From JANSYP01 sp039184415 (GTDB lineage Bacteria; Pseudomonadota; Alphaproteobacteria; Rhodobacterales; Rhodobacteraceae): 15,113 nucleotides of DNA. The position numbers and the translations under genes were made by a program. The notes beneath the pieces are model-generated. The model did no database searches and was not told where the DNA came from. It saw nothing but the letters and a program-made list of their open reading frames with translations. The stretch covers positions 1 to 15,113 of the forward strand of contig JBCDBB010000096.1 of the NCBI GenBank assembly GCA_039184415.1, read 5' to 3'. Below, piece after piece: positions 6,177-13,548 of this stretch; the first letter of the stretch is position 1; the number at the start of each line of letters is the position of its first letter.

Positions 6177-6998
6177 GCGCAGTAGATCGTTGATCGAGGT
6201 CTTTGACCGCGTTTGCGCATCCACGTGTTTTACGATCACCGCACAATAGAGGTTCACGCCGTTCTTGGACGGCATGGAGCCCGCGACCACGACCGACCCG
6301 GCGGGCACTTCGCCATACATGACCTCGCCCGTCTCGCGGTTGACGATCTTTGTGGACTGGCCGATGAAGACGCCCATGCCGAGGACCGAGCCCTCGCGTA
6401 CGATCACGCCCTCGACCACTTCGGAGCGCGCCCCGATGAAACAGTCATCCTCGATGATCGTCGGGCCGGCCTGCATCGGCTCCAGCACGCCGCCGATGCC
6501 GACACCGCCTGAAAGATGCACATTCTTGCCGATCTGCGCGCAAGAGCCAACGGTGGCCCAGGTGTCGACCATAGTGCCGCTGTCCACATAGGCGCCCAGA
6601 TTGACGAAGGAAGGCATCAGCACCACGCCCGGGGCAATATAGGCCGAATGTCGCACGATACAGTTCGGCACCGCCCGAAAGCCCGCCGCACCCCAATCCT
6701 CGGAATCCCATCCCTGGAACTTGCTGTCGACCTTGTCCCACCATGTGCCGCCCTGGGGCCCGCCGGACTGGGGCGCCATGTCCTTGAGACGAAATCCGAG
6801 CAGAACTGCTTTCTTCGCCCATTGATTGACATGCCAGCTGTCATCGCCCTGCTTTTCGGCGACCCGAAGCGCGCCGCTGTCCAACGCACTGAGGGTCTGC
6901 TCGATGGCATCACGCGTCTCGCCCGTCGTGGCCGGTGAGACAGCGTTGCGTGCCTCCCATGCGGCCTCGATTGCGGATTCCAGATGCTCGTTGCCCAT
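6171..6998 (-). CDS. dapD: 2,3,4,5-tetrahydropyridine-2,6-dicarboxylate N-succinyltransferase
   Basis: Lysine/diaminopimelate pathway enzyme: transfers succinyl from succinyl-CoA to tetrahydrodipicolinate in the cytoplasm, and so feeds cell-wall and lysine synthesis. The 275-residue length matches the family. An N-terminal helical domain (MGNEHLESAIEAAWEARN...) is followed by a left-handed beta-helix of hexapeptide repeats (about 110-230), with the hallmark segments VPNCIVRHSAYIAPGVVLMP, GAYVDSGTMVDTWATVGSCA and GVGIGGVLEP. The C-terminus carries PSKNGVNLYCAVIVKHVD. ATG 6998 is preferred over TTG 7016 because GGGGA lies at good spacing before it. It stands alone on this strand, divergent from the deaminase gene. 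Confidence 0.95.
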   Translation of the reverse strand: MGNEHLESAIEAAWEARNAVSPATTGETRDAIEQTLSALDSGALRVAEKQGDDSWHVNQWAKKAVLLGFRLKDMAPQSGGPQGGTWWDKVDSKFQGWDSEDWGAAGFRAVPNCIVRHSAYIAPGVVLMPSFVNLGAYVDSGTMVDTWATVGSCAQIGKNVHLSGGVGIGGVLEPMQAGPTIIEDDCFIGARSEVVEGVIVREGSVLGMGVFIGQSTKIVNRETGEVMYGEVPAGSVVVAGSMPSKNGVNLYCAVIVKHVDAQTRSKTSINDLLRD

Positions 6999-7141
6999 GG
7001 CTGTCCCCTGTCTCAAGCGTTGTCTCAGACGTCCGGGCTCCCCTACCGGCTGACAGGCGGCGGGGCAATGCGGGAAAGCCTCTGGTCCGTCAGCCGCGGC
7101 GCTGCCATTGTGGGTCGAAACCAGAGAAGGGGCCGCCCGAA

Positions 7142-7588
7142 ATGCCGTCTGATGCCGAGATGCTGGAGATCGCCCTTGATGAAGCGCGCGCTGGTGCAGA
7201 GGAAGGCGGGATCCCGATCGGTGCAGCGCTTTTCGTGGATGGCGCTTGCGTCGCGCGCGGCCGGAACCAGCGCGTCCAGCAGGGCAGCCAGATCCTGCAT
7301 GGCGAGATGTCCTGCCTGGCCAATGCCGGACGGCGGGGAGACTTCCATCGCGCCGTGCTAGCCACCACTCTGTCGCCTTGCATGATGTGTTCAGGAACCA
7401 TCCTGCAGTTTGCGATCCCTCGCGTTATCATCGGCGAGGCAGAGACCTTTGGCGGCAATGAGGCTTTCCTGCGCGAGCGCGGCGTGGCGCTGTCGATCCT
7501 GAACGATCCCCGCTGCATTTCTCTGATGCGTAGGTTCATCGAAGCGAACCCGGCGCTTTGGAACGAGGATATCGGCGTGCATGATTGA
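7142..7588 (+). CDS. Cytosine deaminase, yeast Fcy1-like
   Basis: Zinc-dependent deaminase of the cytidine deaminase fold, 148 residues. Catalytic and metal residues are present: HGE with His53 and Glu55, and SPCMMC with Cys80 and Cys83. Beyond the generic motifs it resembles yeast cytosine deaminase along its length: EGGIPIGAAL near the start, ILHGEMSCLANAGR, TTLSPCMMCSG, IPRVIIGE, and the C-terminal FIEANPALWNEDIG, which parallels the Fcy1 tail rather than tRNA adenosine deaminase TadA. The expected reaction is cytosine to uracil plus ammonia. The start at ATG 7142 follows AGAAGGGG at slightly long spacing. A LOG-family gene follows on the same strand after 109 bases. Other base deaminases (guanine, creatinine) cannot be fully excluded. 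Confidence 0.8.
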   Translation: MPSDAEMLEIALDEARAGAEEGGIPIGAALFVDGACVARGRNQRVQQGSQILHGEMSCLANAGRRGDFHRAVLATTLSPCMMCSGTILQFAIPRVIIGEAETFGGNEAFLRERGVALSILNDPRCISLMRRFIEANPALWNEDIGVHD

Positions 7589-7697
7589 GAGCTGCAGGTG
7601 ACTGAGACATGACGCCCCCGACCCGCGCTTGGGACTGGCTTCGCCGTGCCAGTGCCTGTAGGCCGGAAACTCGGAGGAGGCGAGTAAGGCGAGCGTT

Positions 7698-8504
7698 GTG
7701 CGCATGAAAGATCAAAAAGCCCATCCCCTGCCCGATGCCCGAGAGGATATCGCCCGGGCACGGCATATCCCCGACACACCCCAAACGCGTTCTCCGACTC
7801 ACCGCCTTGCATTCGCCGATGATGAGTTTCTCACGCGCGAGGATCTGCGCCCGGTCCGCCTGCAGCTGGAACTGCTCAAGGCGCAGATGGCGCTGGAGGA
7901 ACGCGGCATCGTCTCGACGGTGGTGATGTTCGGGGGAGCGCGCATTCCTGCTCCGGACCAGCGCCAGACCGCCCGCACTCCCGAACTGGCCGAGTTGTCG
8001 CGCTTCTACGAAGAGGCGCGCCGGTTTGCCCGCATGGTCACCGAACGCAGCGTAGCCAGCGGCAATACCGAGGACGTCATCGTCACTGGTGGTGGCCCAG
8101 GCGTCATGGAGGCCGGCAATCTCGGCGCGGCAGAAGCCGGCGGGGTATCGATCGGGCTGAACATCGTGCTGCCCCACGAACAGGCTCCGAACCTCCATGT
8201 GACGCCGGACCTGTCCTTCAACTTTCACTACTTCGCGGTGCGGAAGATGCATTTCCTGATGCGCGCCCGCGCGATCACGGTCTTTCCGGGCGGGTTCGGC
8301 ACGCTCGACGAGCTGTTCGAGGCGCTCACGCTGATTCAGACCAAGCGCATGGATCCGGTGCCGATCCTGTTGTTCGGCGAAGCGTTCTGGCGCCGAATCG
8401 TCAACTGGAATGCCCTTGCGGAAGCCGGCACGATTTCCGCCAGTGATCTGGAACTCTTCACCTTTGTGGAAACCGCCGAGGATGCGCTGACGTATCTTAA
8501 GTAA
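7698..8504 (+). CDS. LOG-family nucleotide 5'-monophosphate phosphoribohydrolase
   Basis: Rossmann-like LOG (TIGR00730, formerly 'lysine decarboxylase') protein of 268 residues. The two family motifs are present: GGGPGVMEAGN (131-141) and PGGFGTLDE (197-205), with the invariant Glu205. LOG enzymes cleave the N-glycosidic bond of nucleoside 5'-monophosphates, releasing a free base and ribose 5-phosphate; some act on cytokinin nucleotides, others (PpnN-like) on ordinary purine or pyrimidine nucleotides. About 70 extra N-terminal residues precede the core, longer than the plant-type enzyme. GTG 7698 is used because AAGG lies 8 bases before it; ATG 7704 is equally possible. The upstream deaminase gene suggests a nucleobase-related substrate, which is inference. 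Confidence 0.85.
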   Translation: MRMKDQKAHPLPDAREDIARARHIPDTPQTRSPTHRLAFADDEFLTREDLRPVRLQLELLKAQMALEERGIVSTVVMFGGARIPAPDQRQTARTPELAELSRFYEEARRFARMVTERSVASGNTEDVIVTGGGPGVMEAGNLGAAEAGGVSIGLNIVLPHEQAPNLHVTPDLSFNFHYFAVRKMHFLMRARAITVFPGGFGTLDELFEALTLIQTKRMDPVPILLFGEAFWRRIVNWNALAEAGTISASDLELFTFVETAEDALTYLK

Positions 8505-8657
8505 TCGTCATTTTTCTGTTACTTTTTAGCTGGGTAGTTGACTTGACCCCGCGTGAGGTCCACGTGTGAACAAGACGAGTGTTAATGTCTTGGTAGCTTT
8601 AAGGCCTCGGTAAGACTCTTCTGTAATATTATTTCAAAAAGCAGCAGGGAAATGCGC

Positions 8658-9071
8658 ATGCACAGGGTGATCTACCGCAGCAACGCATTGATCGGGGAAT
8701 ACACTCCCGGTGCTCTGGATATCCTTGCCACGTCCGAACGCCGGAACTGCGAGGATGGGATCACGGGATTCCTGCACCGCGAGGCCGACAACTTCGTGCA
8801 GGTAATTGAAGGCGAAGGTCCGGCCGTTGCGGATCTGGTGAAGCGATTGCGCGCGGACCGACGCCATGCCGGAATGACGATCCTGTCGGAACAGACCATT
8901 AGCGTGCGTGCTTTTGAGAGCTGGGACATGGCTTACGCCAGCAACCATCAGCTCAGCCTTTCCCAAACCGTTCCCGAAATCTGGGGCCGGTCGTCGCTGA
9001 CGCACAACGCCACAGACAGGCTCATTACGTTCCTGCAAGATCTGGCCGCCCGCAAGCTACGCGCCGCCTGA
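8658..9071 (+). CDS. Short BLUF-domain blue-light photoreceptor
   Basis: FAD-binding BLUF protein of 137 residues, with little beyond the domain and a short helical tail, as in BlrB-type proteins. The residues of the light-sensing hydrogen-bond network are all in place with AppA spacing: Tyr6 (VIYRS), Asn30 (ERRNCEDGITG), Gln48 (NFVQVIEG), Trp89 and Met91 (ESWDMAY). RADRRH near residue 66 is also typical. No output domain (EAL, cyclase) is attached, so signalling must go through a protein partner. ATG 8658 is chosen over ATG 8652 because AGGGA ends 7 bases before it and only 1 base before the other. It is the last plus-strand gene before the convergent dxs-puf operon. The partner and target are unknown. 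Confidence 0.93.
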   Translation: MHRVIYRSNALIGEYTPGALDILATSERRNCEDGITGFLHREADNFVQVIEGEGPAVADLVKRLRADRRHAGMTILSEQTISVRAFESWDMAYASNHQLSLSQTVPEIWGRSSLTHNATDRLITFLQDLAARKLRAA

Positions 9072-9120
9072 CCGAGCCGCGCTGTAGGTATCTGCTCCCA
9101 AAGCCGTTCCCCATTGACTT

Positions 9121-9136
9121 AGACCAGGTCTGGTCT
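9121..9136. promoter_or_regulatory. Orphan TetR-type palindrome after a -35-like TTGACT
   Basis: AGACCAGGTCTGGTCT is a perfect 7-2-7 inverted repeat, directly preceded by TTGACTT (9114-9120). The form (AGACC...GGTCT) resembles operators bound by TetR-family repressors. No open frame follows it on the plus strand within 150 bases. Confidence 0.35.
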
Positions 9137-9250
9137 GTTCTTCTGATCCGGGAGTCAGCGCGGCGCCGTCCGCTTCGTCAGACCCACCAGAGCAACCGCT
9201 CGACCGAAGAGGTCAGGTCCTCAAAGCACCACATGCCAGTAGGCACCGGG

Positions 9251-9272
9251 CCGGCTGGTTACGTCCAACCGG
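9251..9272 (-). terminator. Stem-loop downstream of dxs
   Basis: On the minus strand CCGGTTGG-ACGTAA-CCAGCCGG forms an 8-bp stem with one G-U pair and a 6-base loop, 22 bases after the dxs stop. No U-run follows, so it may be a Rho-independent terminator only in part or an mRNA 3'-end stabiliser. Confidence 0.35.
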
Positions 9273-9294
9273 AAACACCAGTCCGCGCTAGGGT

Positions 9295-11223
9295 TTAGGC
9301 CCGAAGCGCAGTGACGGTACCTCCGCCAATGGCGGCGATTGCTGCGTCAGCGATGCCGTCGGCGTTGAGCCCCGCTGCCCGATACATCGCGTCCGGGCTC
9401 GCCTGATCGATGAACCGGTCCGGCAGCGTAAGTGTGCGGACTGCAAGCCCTCGGTCAAGCCGGCCGGACGCAGCCAGGTGATGCAGAACCAGCGCACCGA
9501 ATCCACCTGTCGCCCCCTGTTCGACGCTGATGAGCGCGCCATGCTCGGCCACCAGCCGATCGACCAGGTCTGTGTCCAGAGGCTTGGCAAAACGGGCGTC
9601 GGCCACGGTCGCCGTGATCCCGGCGGCCTCCAGCCGGTCCGCCGCGACCAACACCTGATCGAGATGTGCGCCAAAGGAGAGCAGCGCCACCCCTGTGCCT
9701 TCGCGCAGGATACGGCCTTTGCCGATCTCCAGCACATCGCCGCTCTCGGGCAGGGACACGCCGGTCCCTGCTCCGCGCGGATAGCGGAAGGCAATCGGTC
9801 CCTCATCAAAGAGCGCGGCAGTCGCAACCATATGCTTCAACTCGGCCTCATCGGCTGCGGCCATGACGGTGAATCCTGGCAGGTTGGCCAGATACCCAAC
9901 GTCGAAACTGCCCGCATGAGTGGGACCGTCCGCGCCCACAAGGCCCGCGCGGTCGATAGCAAAGCGCACCGGCAGACGCTGGATCGCCACATCATGGACG
10001 ACCTGGTCATAGGCGCGTTGAAGGAAGGTCGAATAGATTGCACAGAAGGGTCGGAGCCCGCTCGCGGCCATGCCCGCTGAGAATGTCACGGCGTGCTGTT
10101 CTGCCATACCGACATCAAAGACACGGGCCGGGAACCGTTTTTGCATCCTGTCGACCCCGGTGCCAGACGGCATTGCTGCGGTCACGGCCACAACCCGCGG
10201 ATCGGCGGCCGCTGCGTCTGTCAGCGCGTCGCCGAAAACCGCCGTATAGGACGGGGCGGCCGGGTTGCTTTTTTTCTGGGTGCCGGAGGCCACGTCGAAC
10301 TTCGCAACGCCATGATACTTGTCGGCAGAGTTCTCGGCCGGGGCGTAGCCCTTGCCCTTGACCGTGCAGCAATGGATCAGCACCGGACCCGACGCGCGGG
10401 AGCGCGCGGCACGGAAGACCTTGAGCAGTTGGCCCATATCATGCCCGTCGATCGGACCCATGTAGGAGAAACCAAGCTCCTCGAAGAGCGTGCCGCCGCC
10501 GGGCATGCCGGTCACGAGCTGGCGCGCACGCCGGGCGCCGTCGCGAAGTGGGCCGGGCAGCGTGGACTCCCAGGTCTCGGCCATGTCTTTGAGCGGCCCC
10601 AGCGGCGTGTTGCCATAGAGTCCCGAGAGATAGGCCGACATCGCGCCGGTCGGCGGCGCGATCGACATCTCATTGTCGTTTAGGATCACGAAGAGCCGCC
10701 GGCCCTCGTGCCCGGCATTGTTCAGCGCCTCGTAGGCCATGCCCGCGCTTATGGCGCCGTCACCGATGACCGCAATCGCGTCGCCGGTCGCCTGGCCCAT
10801 GTCGTGGCCCACGGTAAAGCCCAACGCGGCGGAGATCGATGTCGAGGAGTGCGCCGCGCCGAACGGGTCGAACTCGCTCTCGACGCGCTTTGTGAAGCCT
10901 GAAAGCCCGCCCTCCTGGCGGATTGTGCGGATCCGGTCGCGCCGACCGGTGAGGATTTTGTGCGGATAGCACTGATGACCCACATCCCAGATCAGCTTGT
11001 CACGGGGCGTGTCGAACACCGCATGGAGCGCGACGGTCATCTCCACGACACCGAGCGAAGACCCAAGATGCCCGCCGGTCTGACTGACGGCATCGATCAG
11101 CTCGGCACGCAACTCACCGGCCAATCGGCCAAGCTCGGCATCGCTCAGACGGCGCAGATCGGCCGGGCCGGCAACGCGGTCGAGCGTCGGGGTATGCAGC
11201 GAAGTGGTGGCGAGCGTTTCCAT
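9295..11223 (-). CDS. dxs: 1-deoxy-D-xylulose-5-phosphate synthase
   Basis: Thiamine-diphosphate enzyme that condenses pyruvate and glyceraldehyde 3-phosphate, the first step of the MEP isoprenoid pathway, which supplies carotenoids, the bacteriochlorophyll tail and quinone. The 642-residue length is typical. Visible landmarks: GHQCYPHK (82-89), the ThDP motif GDGAISAG with a downstream NDNEMSIAPPTGA (154-194), the catalytic Glu375 in VGMAEQHAV, and DRAGLVGADGPTHAG in the pyrimidine domain. ATG 11223 is chosen because a perfect GGGAGGAG lies just before it; TTG 11241 would place that site inside the gene. Lying directly after pufX reproduces the Rhodobacter order and suggests co-regulation with the photosystem. 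Confidence 0.96.
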   Translation of the reverse strand: METLATTSLHTPTLDRVAGPADLRRLSDAELGRLAGELRAELIDAVSQTGGHLGSSLGVVEMTVALHAVFDTPRDKLIWDVGHQCYPHKILTGRRDRIRTIRQEGGLSGFTKRVESEFDPFGAAHSSTSISAALGFTVGHDMGQATGDAIAVIGDGAISAGMAYEALNNAGHEGRRLFVILNDNEMSIAPPTGAMSAYLSGLYGNTPLGPLKDMAETWESTLPGPLRDGARRARQLVTGMPGGGTLFEELGFSYMGPIDGHDMGQLLKVFRAARSRASGPVLIHCCTVKGKGYAPAENSADKYHGVAKFDVASGTQKKSNPAAPSYTAVFGDALTDAAAADPRVVAVTAAMPSGTGVDRMQKRFPARVFDVGMAEQHAVTFSAGMAASGLRPFCAIYSTFLQRAYDQVVHDVAIQRLPVRFAIDRAGLVGADGPTHAGSFDVGYLANLPGFTVMAAADEAELKHMVATAALFDEGPIAFRYPRGAGTGVSLPESGDVLEIGKGRILREGTGVALLSFGAHLDQVLVAADRLEAAGITATVADARFAKPLDTDLVDRLVAEHGALISVEQGATGGFGALVLHHLAASGRLDRGLAVRTLTLPDRFIDQASPDAMYRAAGLNADGIADAAIAAIGGGTVTALRA

Positions 11224-11251
11224 GATCTCCTCCCGAGACAATTGGATCGGC

Positions 11252-11340
11252 GGTTCTCGTTCCTGCTGGCTTTGGGGAACAGGCGCCGCGGGGATTGCGC
11301 CCCGCGGCGCCGATCTCCTGTAGCCAGCAGGAAGGGAACC
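11252..11340 (-). repeat. Nested two-stem inverted repeat between pufX and dxs
   Basis: The inner stem is a perfect 12-bp GGCGCCGCGGGG/CCCCGCGGCGCC (11282-11293 and 11300-11311) around a 6-base loop. It is enclosed by a perfect 12-bp outer stem TTCCTGCTGGCT/AGCCAGCAGGAA (11260-11271 and 11322-11333), extended by GGTTC/GAACC (11252-11256 and 11336-11340). Symmetric 10-base internal loops separate the two stems. No U-run follows on either strand. It ends 28 bases before the dxs ATG. It probably stabilises or ends the puf mRNA while allowing reduced read-through to dxs. Confidence 0.75.
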
Positions 11341-11402
11341 GGGGCACGTGGCCCCGATGCCAGACCGCCCGGGGGACGGTCCGACCAGGGTGCAGCGGGG
11401 GC

Positions 11403-11418
11403 GGCGGCTTGGACCGCC
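11403..11418 (-). terminator. Stem-loop just after pufX
   Basis: GGCGG-TCCAAG-CCGCC on the minus strand, 8 bases after the pufX stop, followed by a C-rich run rather than T. Further short hairpins (GGGGC/GCCCC near 11341-11355) lie between it and the large nested structure. Together they form a structured puf 3' end. Confidence 0.35.
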
Positions 11419-11425
11419 CGCGCGC

Positions 11426-11668
11426 TCAGGCGTGGGTCGCGGAATCCTCGGCCGGGATCACATAGGACCACGGCGTCGGATCGGCGGCTTCCTTGCTGTC
11501 GGGCGGTAGAACCGACCCGAGCAGGATCAAAAGCCAGATGAAGACCCCGACCCCGACGAAGATGGCAGCGCCCATGGCCGCCCCCTTCCCCATCAGCCAG
11601 GCAACCTCCAACTGGCGTCTGGTGAACTCCGGGATCTGGAGATCGTACTTCTTCGAGTCGTCAGACAT
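11426..11668 (-). CDS. pufX: PufX, RC-LH1 ring-opening protein
   Basis: Small single-span intramembrane protein of 80 residues, the usual PufX size. An N-terminal cytoplasmic part (MSDDSKKYDLQIPEFTRRQL) leads to a Gly-rich transmembrane helix (about 27-52) with a GxxxG motif GAAMG (29-33). VLPPDSKEAADPTPW follows, comparable to the LPIQ... turn of Rhodobacter PufX. In Rhodobacter, PufX leaves a gap in the LH1 ring so that quinol can leave the reaction centre and helps organise RC-LH1 dimers. The position 17 bases after pufM and before dxs, plus a GAGGAAGG ribosome site, support the call. PufX sequences diverge strongly, so the assignment rests on position, size and helix pattern more than identity. 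Confidence 0.85.
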   Translation of the reverse strand: MSDDSKKYDLQIPEFTRRQLEVAWLMGKGAAMGAAIFVGVGVFIWLLILLGSVLPPDSKEAADPTPWSYVIPAEDSATHA

Positions 11669-11685
11669 AGCGTGCCTTCCTCAGA

Positions 11686-12636
11686 TCAGCGGTCCAGCGG
11701 GGCGTAGTTGTGATCCTGCGCCCAGGTGTACCAATCGTCGACAACGGTGCCGGTGATCAGGATCCCGATGCCGCCGGTGAGCGTGCAGAGCACGGCAAAC
11801 CACCAGGCCCAGCGGTGAATCCCTTCCATCGTGGCGTTGAAGCCCATGGTCCAGCGCCAGAAGAGCGCCGCCCGTTCGGATGCCGTCCCGCGATCGGCGA
11901 TCTGCTCGATCTCCCGATCGCCGCCGAAACGCGATACCGCGAGGATAGTCGCCCCGTGCATCGCAAAGAGCAGCGCAGATCCATAGAGGAACACGATCGA
12001 GAGCGCGTGGAACGGATTGTAGAACAGGTTCCCGTAGGTGAGCGAGAAGAGGTTCGTCCAGTCCAAATGGGAGAAGATCCCATAGGGCACAGCCTCGGAC
12101 CAGGACCCCATGAGGATCGGCCGGATCAGGCCCAGCACGAGGAAGAGCCAAATGGCCGAACCGAAGGCCCAGAAGATGTGCTTGCCCATCTTCATCTGGT
12201 CGGCCAGCACCCAGCAGCGCGCCCACCATGCGAGGACCGACACCAGCAGGAAGAAGGACGCGATCAGCCACCCCAGGCCCTCACCGAGGGGCGGGATGCC
12301 AAGGCCGTATTCAGGCCCGGGCGGCTCCAGCGAGAAGTAGAACAGATCGCGCAGGAACACCGCCGGGTTGTAGCCCGCCTGGTCCCAGTAGCTGATGCCC
12401 ACGATGAAGAACCAGATCAGGCCGGTGGCGAGCGACACCACGCCCAAGCCCCCCAAATAGATCGGGCCGAGCTGAGCGTTGCCGAGCCAGCCGATCCAGG
12501 TCGAATAGCCCGGCTTGCCCGCGCGTTCCTCGAGATCGACATCCTCGGCCATGCCCATCTCCGGCACGCCCTGGACCTGAACCTGCGTGACGAGGTTCTG
12601 GTTCTCGGCGGTGAAGATGCTTTCATACTTAGCCAT
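11686..12636 (-). CDS. pufM: Photosynthetic reaction centre M subunit
   Basis: Membrane core subunit (316 aa, five helices) that with PufL binds the special-pair bacteriochlorophylls, bacteriopheophytins, quinones and iron. Equivalents of R. sphaeroides residues are found at +8: His210 (special-pair ligand, M202), Tyr218, Leu222, His227 and His274 (iron, M219/M266), Glu242 (iron, M234) and Trp260 (QA pocket, M252). The offset arises from about nine extra residues near the N-terminus (AENQNLVT region, residues 10-18) compared with the Rhodobacter protein. The ATG overlaps the end of pufL by 8 bases. The C-terminus ends ...NYAPLDR. Confidence 0.97.
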   Translation of the reverse strand: MAKYESIFTAENQNLVTQVQVQGVPEMGMAEDVDLEERAGKPGYSTWIGWLGNAQLGPIYLGGLGVVSLATGLIWFFIVGISYWDQAGYNPAVFLRDLFYFSLEPPGPEYGLGIPPLGEGLGWLIASFFLLVSVLAWWARCWVLADQMKMGKHIFWAFGSAIWLFLVLGLIRPILMGSWSEAVPYGIFSHLDWTNLFSLTYGNLFYNPFHALSIVFLYGSALLFAMHGATILAVSRFGGDREIEQIADRGTASERAALFWRWTMGFNATMEGIHRWAWWFAVLCTLTGGIGILITGTVVDDWYTWAQDHNYAPLDR

Positions 12637-13477
12637 TGATGCCTCCCTCGATGTTCACCCACCAGGGCAGGTTGATGTACCAATCCCACCAGACGATCCA
12701 TTGATCGAACCAGACGGTTCCGGAAATCACGATGCAGATCGCCGACCAGAACCCGGCATTCAGCGCCAGCAGCAGGCCGAGGCGGTGGATGCCCAGCGTG
12801 CCGACCGAGTAGCCGATATAGTCGCGGAAATAGGTGTCCTCGTGATCGGGGGTCTTCATCTCGGTCCCCTTCTTGGGGTTCACCGCCGACAGGATCAGGC
12901 CACCATGGAGCGCAAGCGCGAGCGTCGTGGTAAAGAAGAAGGTGATCGCGATCATATGCGCGGGATTGTAGTGGAAGTTGCCGTAGGCGTAGCCGACATT
13001 GCTGACCCAATCGAGATGGCTCCAGATGCCATAAGGGAACCCATGACCCCAAGCGCCCATCAGAACTGGACGGATCACAACCAGCGTGGTGTAGGCGAAG
13101 ATCGCGACGCTGAAGGCGAATGGCACGTGGTAGCCCATGCCGAGCTTGCGGCAGATCTCGACCTCGCGCAGCGCCCAGCTGATGAAGGCGCCATGGGCGC
13201 AGATCGTGATGATCTGCCAGAGCCCGCCTTCGCGGAGCGGCGCCATGCCGAGCCCGTATTCCAGCGGCGGCGGCTCAATGGAGATGAGCCAGGGGTTCCA
13301 TTCGCCTTGCATCGACGCGCCCCAGAAGATCAGGATCGTGCCGAGTGCGGCGAAAAACAGCGTGGTGACGCCGAAAAATCCGACAAAAAACGGCCCGACC
13401 CAGAAATCGAACAGGTCGCCGCCGATGAGCGTGCCCCCCGGCACGCGGTATTTTCGTTCGAAGCTGAGCAGTGCCAT
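12629..13477 (-). CDS. pufL: Photosynthetic reaction centre L subunit
   Basis: Five-helix membrane subunit (282 aa) pairing with PufM in the reaction centre. Counting the initiator Met, cofactor residues are His154 (accessory bacteriochlorophyll, L153), His174 (special pair, L173), His191 and His231 (iron, L190/L230), Glu213 and Ser224 (protonation of QB, L212/L223). No substitution of these was seen. MALLSFERKYRVPGGTLIGG is the usual start. A GAGGG ribosome site lies about 7 bases before ATG 13477. It is separated from pufA by a 111-base region holding a strong stem-loop. Confidence 0.97.
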   Translation of the reverse strand: MALLSFERKYRVPGGTLIGGDLFDFWVGPFFVGFFGVTTLFFAALGTILIFWGASMQGEWNPWLISIEPPPLEYGLGMAPLREGGLWQIITICAHGAFISWALREVEICRKLGMGYHVPFAFSVAIFAYTTLVVIRPVLMGAWGHGFPYGIWSHLDWVSNVGYAYGNFHYNPAHMIAITFFFTTTLALALHGGLILSAVNPKKGTEMKTPDHEDTYFRDYIGYSVGTLGIHRLGLLLALNAGFWSAICIVISGTVWFDQWIVWWDWYINLPWWVNIEGGING

Positions 13478-13548
13478 ACTTCAACCCTCGCTATGGCCCC
13501 CCACGCCGTCGTGCATGCGGCGCCGGGGATCGGTGAATAAGAGGATTG

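Noticed and set aside
7600..7700. Riboswitch-like segment before the LOG gene
   Set aside because: A 6-bp hairpin (ACTGGC/GCCAGT, 7634-7653) is present, but no conserved riboswitch core could be matched.
8489..8515. Terminator of the LOG gene (GACG...CGTC followed by ATTTTT)
   Set aside because: The stem has only four pairs with a 13-base loop; too weak to call, although the T-run is suggestive.
8505..8651. PpsR/CrtJ site (TGT-N12-ACA) in the BLUF promoter region
   Set aside because: Each TGT in this AT-rich gap was followed out 12 bases and none ends in ACA. TTGACT/TTGACC are present near 8538-8548 but without a convincing -10.
12587..13540. Long open frame on the plus strand (317 codons) opposite pufL and the pufM start
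   Set aside because: It is antisense to clearly recognised reaction-centre genes, is rich in charged low-complexity residues, and arises from GC-rich codon bias.
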